From contig CP136062.1 of NCBI GenBank assembly GCA_032622095.1, positions 142,186,351 to 142,250,350 on the forward strand: DNA of 64,000 nt. The letters are read 5' to 3'. Under the pieces are notes generated by a model. That model searched no databases. It saw nothing but the letters and a program-made list of their open reading frames with translations, and was not told where the DNA came from. The first letter of the stretch is position 1; each line of letters starts with the position of its first letter. The position numbers and the translations under genes were made by a program. Below are positions 33,091-44,092 of the stretch, one piece after another. The stretch comes from Siphonodentalium dalli. Lineage: Eukaryota; Mollusca; Scaphopoda; Gadilida; Siphonodentaliidae.

Positions 33091-34110
33091 AATAACCGAA
33101 TTAGCGACCAGCGCTACACGGGACAGTATGGCACAATGGTATTTGGTTGAGCGACAGCTATGCTTGAATTATATGGGGTGTATCGGTGCTCACAGCTTTT
33201 CATCATCAACTGCTTGAAAAACACGTTTTCCTACACGTTGGGTCGATATCTATAAACGTGACGGTGCCGTACAATCACGTGACTTTTCCCGCCAAATGTA
33301 TCTTCATAGCAATAAGCGAAATCACTTGGTGGCGATTACAAGATGGCCGATTACGGAGAATTCCTAAATTATACCCAATCCATCGGCACATGTCAAAGTT
33401 CTGGAGTAGCAGCCGTTTGTAAACAGTCGACACTGCGAGCAGATTTTGGTCCAAATTATCAAACTTGCGGCTTAATACTCACAAAAGAACGTCATTATTT
33501 AGTCGTCTTTGGATTTGCAGAATATATTTATACCACAGACTTCAGTGGATTAATATGTGCATGGTCATTCGATGTATTAAGCATGAGGCGGATCGCTTTG
33601 TACTAATAGCATCATAGCAAAAGAACAGGACCCAAAATCATCATAGCAAATTGCAGGATCACTTGACCATGGGTGGTATCTATAACGAGTACAACCGACC
33701 ATCTGCCGATGAACCGGGTTTTGGACATGACCAAGGTATTGTGCTGGGGGATTATATTTCTCAAGAGTGTTTATTACCAGTGCAAGGGGACTAACCCATT
33801 TTGACTGTTCTCATGGAGGCACTTTATATCGAATACTTAGCCATATATTGAGATTTCTTAATATATATTACAGCCATTTCAAAAAGAAATGAAAATTTAT
33901 TCACGCTCACTGATGTAAGCAAATTTGAAGTAATGAAAACTCACACTGAGTCCGTGCCTCCATATATTTGATATATATTTGATTGTTCTTATTTTTAATA
34001 AAGAAATGTACATAGAAACATACCGTTATCTCGTTGTATTGATAACCACCAACGGAACCTTCTGGGTACCAAAAACCGCCCCGTGCAGATGTAGCTAACC
34101 TTTACCCTTG
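33091..34110. other. No gene called
   Basis: An 87-codon frame at 33343-33606 begins with ATG in the sequence CAAGATGGCC, a YY1-like start context, but its protein has no domain I recognise. Upstream, CACGTGACTTTTCCCGCC (about 33278) is promoter-like. A first exon is possible but unproven. Confidence 0.3.
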
Positions 34111-34124
34111 CCCCCCCCCCCCCC
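34111..34124 (+). repeat. Poly-C tract (14)
   Basis: Pure C run followed by AACCAACCAGCCAGC. Confidence 0.95.
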
Positions 34125-34186
34125 AACCAACCAGCCAGCTGGATTCTGATCCATTCTTCGACACACCAAATGTGTCAAATTACATG

Positions 34187-34458
34187 GACCTGTGTCGCCC
34201 GAAACGTGTCACATTACACGCCTGACGCGCTTTCTATGGATAAACTATGTGACGCATTTAGTGTGTCAGCTGACACGACTGTGCGACAGGTGAAAACACT
34301 GAAAAACTTTACCGAGTCAAATGTGGCACAGCAAACGTGTCATGTGACACCTAACCTGTCGCCCAGTCGTGTCAGCTGACACACTAAATGCGTCACATAG
34401 TTTGTCCATAGAAAGCGCGTCAGGCGTGTAAAGTGACACGTTTCGGGCGACACAGGTC
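34187..34458. repeat. 272-bp long hairpin with nested palindromes
   Basis: Arms of 104 bases (34187-34290 and 34355-34458) are reverse complements with about three or four mismatches, around a 64-base centre. Each arm contains the perfect palindrome GTGTCAGCTGACAC, and the centre has GTGTCATGTGACAC. Recently formed by its identity: a snap-back MITE or an inverted duplication. ACATG occurs near both edges. Confidence 0.92.
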
Positions 34459-35944
34459 ACATGCGGAGAAGATAGAACGGGTATCAGCAGCAGAGCAGGT
34501 CTCCAGAAACTCAAATGTCCGGGCCAAGGTCGAACTGTTCGTGTGTGACCAATTGACATGGCATGACATTGTGTCAAACGACTTGAGTGCATGTCACTAT
34601 ATATAGAAACGAAGGAGACACGTGCCGTAGTATATATAAGAGGAAATACTCATCTACCATCTCTACCAATTCCCATTTTATTTTCTTGAGGCATATGGAT
34701 ATCCCATCGTTTCCATCTATAAGTCGTTATTTTAAGAGAAGAACTTCTACCAAACAACCTTATGCACTAATTATCACACTGCCCAAACCATCTCAGAACA
34801 AATGGAGCATACCAGTGCATTACATACGCCTTTCATTAATATTTGACGTTTTTTTTTTGGAAAGTATTTGGATATCAAAATCAATTGTCCTTACTTCGAT
34901 GCTTATGTATAATGAAATGAGCGGCCCAGATTCGGCGATTCCCACTGATAGGCCGCGAATCAGTTGACCAGTGTGATTATTTGCAGTCGAAGTGTATATA
35001 TCTGGGTGGTGTACTTCTCTGGGAGCCGGGATTGATTTTGGCTGCAACGTTTCTATTGGCATATAATATACATATGTATATTGGGGATTTTCGAATAATG
35101 GCTTTATACAATCAGTATAAAATGTTACGCCTTAATACTGTTGAATATTGCCCAGTGGGAAATCATCTTATTGGATCAAAAGAAAACAGTCTGCTTGAGT
35201 GCTTTCGGTTCATCCATAAAAGTTCCGAATTGAGCTGACATGGATGGTCGTCGTTTTCTGTCCAGACCAAAACACCAATCAGAACGATAAAATAACAACG
35301 ACATTTTTCGATTTTCTCTTAGGGCGGAATATAAGCAATCAATTATAGTTTCCGTTTCATCTGATACTGGGCCTTACTCCTTGCGACATTTTTAATATTT
35401 GCTCAACTGAGACGAAATTAAGTGGTATAGTCGGAAGTTTCATCGAGTATCTGTGAGTGGATAACCATGTAGGGGGCTTATGAGGTGTATCCCCTAATTC
35501 CTCAGAACGGAGCCACGTTGAATGGGGGATTAGATACACAATACCCACTCCCGACCCCGTCATAAAACACTAGTCGATAAGTGCGCCGTGCAAAAGAGAA
35601 ATAAAGAAATTGAATTGAGTGCTATTATTAATTTAACTCCTTCATACATGGCACTAAACCGGAAATGTTTCGTTAGAGAAAATAGCGAATCTAAGCTGGT
35701 CGATACACATAGGCTACGTTCATATACTGGCAAATTGCGTGAACATTGTTGGTGCAACAATGTTTACTAAACATTATTTATTCATCCCAAAGAATCAGTC
35801 ATGCATAAATTTACAAAAATGTCAAGAGGTGAAATTTATGAAATGAATAAACAAACAAAACAATACCTGTTGACAAATTAATAATGAGACGACCACTGCT
35901 GTATAAGTGTAATCCATCGTTTCAAAATTATTTACAACAAAAAA
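34459..35944. other. No gene supported
   Basis: 34493-34556 resembles 13148-13211. A 126-codon frame at 34587-34967 has no recognisable domain. Sequence at about 35709 (GGCTACGTTCATATACTGGC) looks like a stray end of the AGGGTACGTTC MITE family. Confidence 0.4.
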
Positions 35945-36215
35945 TGGCAAGAGATTTTCAACAAAGAATTTATCTGGATCTATCTGGCGAAAAATCTTGA
36001 ATTTCACATATCATCACCTTCATTTTCTTTTTTGTCCCTTTCGGTACCAAGAACTGCCAGAATAATTAATAATTTCACACAACACTCCAATCACCAAATA
36101 GCTTAGTGTCTTGTCCCTATGAGAGGAGGCTTAATTTTGTATCATAATGTTGAGTTAGATTTTTAACTGCATAATATAACATCATATCCCCATATATTAT
36201 AATGAGGAATATTTA
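35945..36215 (-). repeat. Repeat B, inverted relative to 39955-40310
   Basis: The reverse complement aligns with 39955-40310 at up to about 90% in the best 80 bases (GATGATATGTGAAATTCA, CGCCAGATAGATCCAGA, TTTGTTGAAAATCTC). It ends six bases before the direct repeat that flanks the LINE. Confidence 0.8.
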
Positions 36216-36220
36216 CATAG

Positions 36221-36270
36221 TCTGTCTGTGTTACACTAAATCATGTTTGGTGATTGGTCAACTACCAATT
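36221..36270. repeat. 50-bp direct repeat, left copy (probable LINE target duplication)
   Basis: Identical over 50 bases to 38612-38661. It begins TCTGTCTGTGTTACAC and ends CAACTACCAATT, and sits immediately before the truncated start of the LINE. Confidence 0.9.
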
Positions 36271-36271
36271 A

Positions 36272-38089
36272 GTCCCAATTTATAAAGGCGATCCAAAGCC
36301 TATTGACAACCCAGATAGTTACAGGGCAGTTACTTTGTTACCAGTTATTTATAAGCTCTTTGAATCAGTTATTCTGGAAAGGTTTTTACAATCTGAACTA
36401 TTCTCAAAATTTCCAAACTACCTTCAAAATGGCTTCCAGAAGGGTATCGGGTGTAGTGTTACCTCTTTTCTTTTACAGGAAAGTGTTGAATTCGGACACA
36501 GCAATAACTCTACGGTATACGCCGCCTTTCTAGATTCACAAAAGGCGTTTGATCGTGTGTGGCACGATGGTCTAATATATAAGTTACATGGAAAAGGTAT
36601 CGGTGGACGTATACTGAGAGTTATTGCTAGCATGTACACTGACATCAAGAGTGTAATAAGGTGCTATAATATTCACTCTGATCAATTCTGTGTAGAACAA
36701 GGAACCAGGCAAGGGAGCATCATGTCACCTTTCCTGTACTTGCTCTACATCGACGATCTCCTTAATACGCTTTCTGAAGCACCTGAAGGTCTTCACGTAG
36801 ACTCTGTATCATGTGCCTGTCCCACAACTGCCGATGATGTGTGCTTATTGTCATTTTCCGAGGGAGGCTTAAAGAAGCTCCTCACCATATGTCACAACTA
36901 CAGCATCACCTGGAAATTTGAGTATTCGGTTACAAAAAGCCAAGTAGTAGTCTTTGATCACAAACGAACTAACAAAAATAAATGTATCAACACAAAGTGG
37001 ATTCTTGGTGAGAATAACTTAGCAGAAGTGGAGAGTGTAGTGCACCTCGGAATACCACAAAGCCGCAGATCAGATCGTAAAACGAACATTGATAGGTCAT
37101 GTGAGATAATGCGGAAAACATTTTTCGGTGCATGCAGGTCATTTACCACGAAATGTCTTTCGCCGATCTCTCAGCTGACCATATTTACACACGTGGTTCT
37201 CCCGAAAGCTCTCTACGGCTGTGAGATGTGGTACCGGCTATCAGAAGCCAACATATTACAACTTGAGCGATCTTACCGCATGTGCATCAAAACAATTCAA
37301 GGTCTACCGACAAGGGCGAGCACAGAAATCGCATTGTCTCTGCTCGGAGTCAATCCACTCAGACTCGAAATTGAAAAGAAAAAACTTTTATTCATGGGCA
37401 CCTTAATAAATTTACCATGCAACCACCGTGTCGCTCTCCGCATTTTCCTATTCAATCTACATGGTTATATAATATTTAAACGCCCTCCAATTGGCTTCAC
37501 AGGAGACATTATTCCTATTCTTACAAAATACAACCTATATGAGTATCTCACATCATTCGCTGAAACAGGATTCTTCCCTATTCAATCACATTGGAAAGCT
37601 ATTGTGAAACAGAATATGTCTCACACAACGTCACAACCAAATCAACCTGAACGAGTGGACTCCCTTGAGTTTTTTCGCAGAGTAAAACCTTGCCATATGT
37701 CTACCTGGAGGGGATGGAAGCTCTGTTGGCACAACCCTAATTATCTACAGAAAGCGGTACAAATGGCTAACATTCTCAACCGCACGACATATGATAATAA
37801 TACTATCTGCAAACACTGTGGCCATTTGTACCATAACCAGGTTGAACACATGTTTCTCCATTGTTTCTCACCACATATAGTTCAACTGAAGAACTGCTTC
37901 TGGTATAGAATTATTAATGTCCACGGTATCTCAATCTTTGTCACGATGGATCAATTGTCTTGCAATGAATTTCTAATGTATGCATTTGGATGCCAGTCGC
38001 TGGGCGGACTTGATCCCTCAGATATTCCCAATGAAAATAGTTTATTCACAGACTGCTTCTCGTTCATAAGTGTATTATGTTACATATGA
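36272..38089 (+). CDS. 5'-truncated LINE ORF2: reverse transcriptase with C-terminal zinc finger
   Basis: An uninterrupted frame of about 605 codons starting inside the reverse transcriptase with VPIYKGDPKP, so the endonuclease is absent. The upstream six open codons belong to the flanking direct repeat and the apparent start there is TTG, not ATG. Motifs: DSYRAVTLLPVIYKLFE, AFLDSQKAFDRVWHDGL (motif A), GTRQGSIMSPFLYLLYIDDL (motif B) and ADDVCLLS (motif C with both Asp present). Near the C-terminus is a Cys-His cluster CKHCGHLYHNQVEHMFLHC. The family is a non-LTR element; the exact clade is not settled by eye. The long intact frame suggests a fairly recent insertion, but without a 5' end it is dead on arrival. 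Confidence 0.85.
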   Translation, partial: VPIYKGDPKPIDNPDSYRAVTLLPVIYKLFESVILERFLQSELFSKFPNYLQNGFQKGIGCSVTSFLLQESVEFGHSNNSTVYAAFLDSQKAFDRVWHDGLIYKLHGKGIGGRILRVIASMYTDIKSVIRCYNIHSDQFCVEQGTRQGSIMSPFLYLLYIDDLLNTLSEAPEGLHVDSVSCACPTTADDVCLLSFSEGGLKKLLTICHNYSITWKFEYSVTKSQVVVFDHKRTNKNKCINTKWILGENNLAEVESVVHLGIPQSRRSDRKTNIDRSCEIMRKTFFGACRSFTTKCLSPISQLTIFTHVVLPKALYGCEMWYRLSEANILQLERSYRMCIKTIQGLPTRASTEIALSLLGVNPLRLEIEKKKLLFMGTLINLPCNHRVALRIFLFNLHGYIIFKRPPIGFTGDIIPILTKYNLYEYLTSFAETGFFPIQSHWKAIVKQNMSHTTSQPNQPERVDSLEFFRRVKPCHMSTWRGWKLCWHNPNYLQKAVQMANILNRTTYDNNTICKHCGHLYHNQVEHMFLHCFSPHIVQLKNCFWYRIINVHGISIFVTMDQLSCNEFLMYAFGCQSLGGLDPSDIPNENSLFTDCFSFISVLCYI

Positions 38090-38611
38090 TTGTTTGCGAG
38101 TGGCGACTCCTATATAGATTCATGCATCATGTATACTGCTGATCTTTAATATCCCAAATTTGTCGGGAAACAAATAGCATATGTAACAATACAATGTTAT
38201 TATTACTATCTACAGTATACTAAAGTATACGAATATCACAATATCAATGATAACATCGCATCTCTGTATATTATATGGAATGCCACCATATATCGATATC
38301 TAATTTATTATATGCCATTATAGACATTGACGTATAATTATAATTTGTAGATATATGACCTCTGTGATTGCAATCGCCATGCAATTTATTATATATACAT
38401 GTGTATATGGGATAGTATTGACGTTATATATACACGTATATATAGTACAATAATTGCTTCTAATTTCACACGATGCATTCGTGTCTGTTCTGATAACACA
38501 TACGTAACGCCTTATTATTCTTAATGTTTTTTGATTATGTAATTGTATATACGTTGTACACTACGTCTCCCGTGTGTGGAGGAATAAACAATCTCTCTCT
38601 CTCTCTCTCTC
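38090..38611 (+). mobile_element. 3' untranslated region of the LINE with (CT)n tail
   Basis: AT-rich sequence after the stop codon. It ends in a CT microsatellite (about 38592-38613) that abuts the right-hand 50-bp repeat and so marks the 3' end of the insertion. Confidence 0.65.
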
Positions 38612-38661
38612 TCTGTCTGTGTTACACTAAATCATGTTTGGTGATTGGTCAACTACCAATT
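38612..38661. repeat. 50-bp direct repeat, right copy
   Basis: Identical to 36221-36270. Sequence beyond it (GGGCCCCCGG) differs from that after the left copy, as expected for a target duplication. Confidence 0.9.
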
Positions 38662-39560
38662 GGGCCCCCGGTTTACATCCCAATAATGCAGAGATATCTC
38701 TCGTGTAACACAAACAAGAAATTACAAATTGTTGACCTAATATGACATGATCACCAACAGTGGTCAGCAGAATAATTGGGCGTGATTTTCAAAGTTCAGC
38801 CGAATTGCATCTGAAGCCAGTTATTTATATATATTTAAGAACCAGCGAACAATTGGTCATTATAATGATAACTTTCCCGCGTTTTCTTGTATTAGCGGGA
38901 AAGTATTGTATTCACAGCTCGATGAATAATGTATGTTATGAGTAGGCGGAGTTTTCATTAAGCCAGCAGCCAATGAAAAGTTGTTATTGGAGAATTGATT
39001 GCGGCGGGAAATCAGTGGAGTGTAGTCACTTCTAGTCCTAACTTTGTTGGTTCAGCACACAAATTTTTATTTAATTAACTTAATTAAAGTGTGCGATATT
39101 GCTCAATTTGGAGATAGTGAGTTTGAAAAATTTTGTTTTCAAACTTTGAAAATATTTGATTTTGTTTGAGAATTTTCATTGATCTCATTTTAAGATAGAC
39201 AGACATGTCACTGTTATACAAAATAGTTTAAAGTTATTATCTTATGATATTCAGGTGTTCCTATATAAATATGGAACGTGTAGAGTAAGAAATTTTTCTG
39301 TGTAAAATTTCATTGAGAGTGTATTTCCGACACTAGCTGTGTCCATGCAGAGTGTTCGGATAACAGGTTTCCATCATGGTTTTCCCTAAAAGGGTTTTTA
39401 TGGGTGGTTGTTCCTGGACCGCTGCACAGCATTGGTAGAGTAGGGTGTATAATGAATTCATGTATATGTACATGTCTTCGGAACAATAAACGCTGACCGA
39501 CGATGGCCTGGCTGATTGCTTTAGTAGTTTGTTATCATTATGGTAGAATTGGGAATACTC
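38662..39560. other. No gene seen
   Basis: Contains a small inverted repeat, ACTTTCCCGC/GCGGGAAAGT (about 38872-38902). No gene. Confidence 0.45.
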
Positions 39561-39885
39561 TCATTTACTTCACTTTTATGGCATAGAAAATATGTAAAAT
39601 TTAACCATTTTCAGGTACCAAGAACTTCTGTAAATTAAATTTGTTTCAAAAGTTCAGATCATATATCCATGATATCTTGTCTGAATATCATGTGAGGAGA
39701 CTTAATTTTTCTTGATTCATGAAATATTATGATTATTTTCACTTAGAAAACAACTACCCACAAATAATTTTCTATATTTCAGAACATGATGTTCAATGAA
39801 ATATTGGGCTGACATTAGTTCTGGGTCATGGCTTCATAACCAAGTTAAAACTGACCACCATATCTCTTAACACTGTGGCCTAATT
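39561..39885 (+). repeat. Repeat A, left arm
   Basis: Its words CATTTACTTCACTTT, TATCCATGATAT, GAGGAGACTTAATT, ATTGGGCTGA and CATATCTCTTAACA recur in reverse complement at 40640-40953. The arms are diverged, roughly 75-80% by eye. Confidence 0.75.
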
Positions 39886-39954
39886 TATGTTGATTGCTCC
39901 CTGTTTGAGTAGGCCACACTGCATATCAACATGTGTTATCATTGGGCTGGAATA

Positions 39955-40310
39955 TTTGTGACTGCTTTATTCTTCATCATAATATATGGGGGGGGGGGTA
40001 TGACTGGGTATGACATTATATTATGCAATTAAAAATCTAACTCCACAAAATGAAAAAATGAAGCCTCCTCTCATAGAGCAAAGACAATAAGCTGGTTGGT
40101 GATTGGAGTGTTGTGTGAAATTATGCTAAAAAGGGATAACAAAGAAAATAACTATTTTCAACCTCTCAAATGTATTAAAATCCATTGTTTTTGTCACCTC
40201 TTAATAATTGCTCAGATTTTGCAAACAATGAAGATGATGATATGTGAAATTCAAAATTGTTCGCCAGATAGATCCAGAGAAACACTTTGTTGAAAATCTC
40301 CTGCCATATT
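39955..40310 (+). repeat. Repeat B, forward copy
   Basis: Matches the reverse complement of 35945-36215. It lies between the two arms of repeat A and includes an 11-base G run at 39988-39998. Confidence 0.8.
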
Positions 40311-40639
40311 TGGCTGTATTTGTGCAAAACATGCATCTCCGTCTTACTAGTCTAGTCTCAAATTATAGCCCATTTTGTGAAAATAAATAAGAATACACTC
40401 AACGTTTATATGGGAATAAATTATCAAAAAGCTATATAAATATAAGAAATGAATGTAGTGAGTGTGTGTTTGTTATTGGGGGATACCGAGCTGTTTTCTT
40501 TATGGGTACATTCAGTGTACCCCAACGACCACAGCGCCGTTTTCTCCAATGACACACACATCCACTACATTCATTTACAAATATTCCACAGTCCGTTGAA
40601 ATCCAGTGTGGTCCACTACAGTAGGAAGAAATCAACTGG
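40311..40639. other. Centre of the A/A' palindrome
   Basis: No gene. Contains paired words around GTGTGGTCCA and TGGACCACA at 40603-40650. Confidence 0.45.
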
Positions 40640-40953
40640 ATTTGGACCACATTGTTAAGAGATATGATGGTCAGCTTTAATTTTGTTTTCAACCCATAAC
40701 TCAGAACTCATCTCAGCCCAATTTGTCATTGATCAACAGGCATGACATGCAAATTCTCAAATATAAAAAAATATTTATGGGTAGCTGCCTTTTCAAATGA
40801 AAATGATCATTAAATTAAATCGAGAATAATTAAGTCTCCTCTCGTGATCTTCAGATATTAATTATATCATGGATAAATGAACTGCACTTTTGAAAAAAAA
40901 TATTTACAGTGAAATTTTAAATATTTTTCATGCCATGAAAGTGAAGTAAATGT
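40640..40953 (-). repeat. Repeat A, right (inverted) arm
   Basis: Reverse complement of 39561-39885, matched in the same order along about 320 bases. Confidence 0.75.
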
Positions 40954-41335
40954 GGTGATAATATCCAACGGTTTAATGGTTCTTAGATATTGTGTCAAAA
41001 TAATCGTTTGTGCCAAATTTCACAAATAAATTCCTCACAGATGTTGAGAAAATCCATTTTAAATACCAGGAAATGTTGGATGTATTCCTGGTTCCAGGTC
41101 TCCATTTTCGACACGTAGTATAATATAACACACTTTTGATTTGTCCCACTAATAACATGCCATAACCAATACAATACTATCTCCAGTATTTCATAACTGA
41201 AATCGCATTATGGTATAAAGCAGGGTTTGAAGTGTATTAATTGGTCTGTATCCCCGAATGCACATTTAAGCTGATTAATTTTAGTCTCCACATATGTATT
41301 GGTCCAACGAGTTGCCAGCTGTTGAGAGGAGTCAC
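40954..41335. other. No gene seen
   Basis: Unique-looking spacer before the reverse TTAA element. Confidence 0.45.
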
Positions 41336-41837
41336 TTAAAGGCACGGTTGGCCTTAATTGTCGAAAATATTCATATTTGTTCCAAACACCGTAAACAGAC
41401 AAACATTAAAACGCATACAGTTTCGTTCATATATACCATGACCATCGCGTAAACAGCATGCTATCATAAAGACTTACTATATTTTACATAAGCAAGAGCC
41501 TGATTGTGTTACAGAAGACAGTACAGTGTCACTGGCTAATCACACACAAATGATATAAACGCTCTTTATTAGTTCCATATCAGGAATTCAGCAACAAATA
41601 ACACTCTTTATGTTTACCATCATAATATAAACAAACACCAGAAAAGTAACTTTTTATGCTTTTGTTTACATAACAATGGTCAAACAAATGACAATAACAT
41701 ACTGCTTATGCGATATTTCTTATTTGTATACGGACAAAGTCTATCTACATTTTGATGTTCTTTCTGTTTGTGGCGGTTTTTGATGGGTGGAAATATTTTC
41801 ACAGGATAGCCACCACCAAGGCCAACCGTACCTTTAA
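41336..41837 (-). mobile_element. TTAA-flanked MITE, copy D (reverse)
   Basis: TTAA at 41336-41339 and 41834-41837. The sequence is the reverse complement of copies A-C and nearly identical to them. It is the only copy here in minus orientation. Confidence 0.87.
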
Positions 41838-43339
41838 TCGTTTTACTTATAAGCTTTAAAAAAATGTAAATTATCCTCTGATATGTTCCAGGTTATATGC
41901 AGACGTGGTAATCAGAATCCAATTAAACTTGAAGAAAACGATTTATTGTATGTTACCAACATATATTTACACACTAAGTGTTGTCATCACTAAATCCAGC
42001 ATTCTGATTGGTCGGCGCCCACGTGGCTAGTTGCAGTTATTTCTCGGTGAATGCGCAACGCCTCATGACAGTTAATCCTTATATATTATAACTCATGATA
42101 TGCTGGGTGACTACATGCTTCACTGAACAACAATTGAATGTGAAGAGTCGACTTTCCAGGAATCACAAAATCGCTGGGTTCTCTAATTGATAGGGAACAT
42201 GTTCACGTTGGACATATGGTCATGTTCAAGTATTAGAATTATAATGTATAAGCCCAGATATCTGCATGGACAATTTCAGGAAATTCGTCGCAAATGGAAC
42301 TTTCCACAACTGTCAATCAAATAATTATTAGCAGATATTTTCTACCAATCAGCGACTGAGCCTGTCGCTTGCTGCATTGATAATTCTGTGTTCACTATTA
42401 TTTTGATATCCACGCATATTTTCTATGTTAAAGGTACTCAATCCGATTAAGCACCCCTAAATTACTATTTCTTTGGCTTCAGGGGTAAAAAATATTTTAT
42501 TAGAGTCGAGGAACCCACCCACCCATCAAAGAGTGATCAGATATTGATTTTTGAAGTTATGTTATTTCTCGAGATGTGTACTAATAATTGCCCCAGAAAC
42601 ACTTATTCAAAGGGACGAAGATGGATAACTCTAATATCAAGTGGTATAATAACGCAATTTTGACCGAGACCATCCTTTTGACGGCGTGTTTTTTCCCGCC
42701 ATTTTGAATACGTGGTACTCATCAACTCGAAACCACGTGTTTCCCCACCGTGATAGAGCTAACTATTCGAAATTAACTTATTCCGTCCATCTCCCGATAT
42801 ATAGACTAATCCAATTATCATAGCGGGAGAGGAATTCAGCCAAAACTTAATCCGTTAAAACTGAATTATCGCTTGATGAGTAGTTACTTGATTCCCATTG
42901 ATTCATTTGTAGGAATGTTTATCTAATATAAATTCAACAAACAGCCACATCAGAAACAAAACTGGCCACAGAGACTCCGGACAAGATGGCGATCATCGTG
43001 GCGGCCATTTTGCTTGATATGCACCAGGTATCTTTGATCGCCATTATAATAAATATAGTATTGTCTTGTTTGCCGCTCGATTTGTTTTGCTAATGTACAT
43101 CCCTTACAAATTAGCCAAAAATCCGACACCAAAATTTTTATTTTTCAGACATTTCACCACCTATCGTTTGTGGGAAAACATGGATTTCTTGTCGTGCTGT
43201 TATACATTTATCCTTTACGCACAAACTGATACCTTAATATAGATTCCAGGTCGGATACTTGTGTCCGATATCACGTTTTTCCCCCAAATGCCGGTATAAT
43301 CCGGTCTAAGCCGAATCGATGCTAATAACGCAATGTCTG
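41838..43339. other. No gene seen
   Basis: TTAAAGGTACTCAATCCGA at about 42430 resembles TTAAAGGTACACAATCCGA at 13733 and starts like the TTAA family but diverges after about 10 bases. It may be the end of another TTAA element. No matching right end was found. Confidence 0.4.
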
Positions 43340-43960
43340 TTTCGAACCAGTGGGCGTTATTGTTATTATAACTCCACCCATGCATATATATGTGTAGGAG
43401 ATAGCATGAGTTGAGGAATATTCACCCAAATTCAAGATGGCGGCTAAAATGACCACCAGAAATTGAAAAATCGACGAAAATTGCTGATTTTCACGTCAGC
43501 GAGCGTTATTGACATGACAACTCCACACATGATTAATATTATGAGTTGGGAACACTGAGCCGAAATACTGTCCATATATCACATCCAACAAAAAGTCCTC
43601 CAAAATAGCTAATATTCACTTTAGTGGGCGTTATTGTCATGACAACTCCACAATGCTTACATTTGAGTTGGAAATACTGAGGTGACGTAATTACCTTACA
43701 TCTCATGCAAAAACGGTTTCCCAATTCGAAGATGGCGGCCATTATTGCGTCCGAAATTTGAAAACACGCCTACATTCCTTTACTTTCTTACAATTGGCGT
43801 TAGTGTTAAGCGAATTCTGCCCATATTTACATGTGGATAGGGAAAATTGATACGAAGTATTCGTTTTATTTGGGCACTTGATACTCACAGCGAAGATGGC
43901 GACCAAACTGGTGGATAGAAATTGAAAAGTCGTCGATATTACTAATTTCAACTTGTTGTC
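43340..43960. repeat. Degenerate tandem repeat with AAGATGGCG words
   Basis: Blocks start GGGCGTTATTGTTATTATAA (about 43351), GCGTTATTGACATGACAACTCC (about 43502), GCGTTATTGTCATGACAACTCC (about 43627) and GGCGTTAGTGTTAAG (about 43797). They alternate with AAGATGGCGGC or AAGATGGCGAC segments. Spacing is irregular (about 125-170 bases). Confidence 0.65.
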
Positions 43961-44004
43961 ATAATATTGATATGTATGGACGAAACGGTGCATACATCCA
44001 GGCT

Positions 44005-44092
44005 GCGAATCGATTTGATTCGATGCGATTTGGAATCTTTCATCTGATTCGATTCCATTCGAAATCGGGGGTCCTGATTCGAATTGTATCAA
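44005..44092. repeat. Degenerate GATTCGAT repeat
   Basis: Words such as CGATTTGATTCGAT, CTGATTCGATTCC and CTGATTCGAATTG recur over about 90 bases. Likely short-unit slippage. Confidence 0.6.

Noticed and set aside
33343-33606. Possible small host gene beginning ATGGCCGATTACGG
   Set aside because: The start context is attractive, but no domain, splice evidence or second copy supports it; left as a note only.
36254-36271. Apparent start of the 611-codon reverse transcriptase frame
   Set aside because: The first codon is TTG and the first six codons belong to the 50-bp flanking repeat, so this is a truncation junction and not a gene start.
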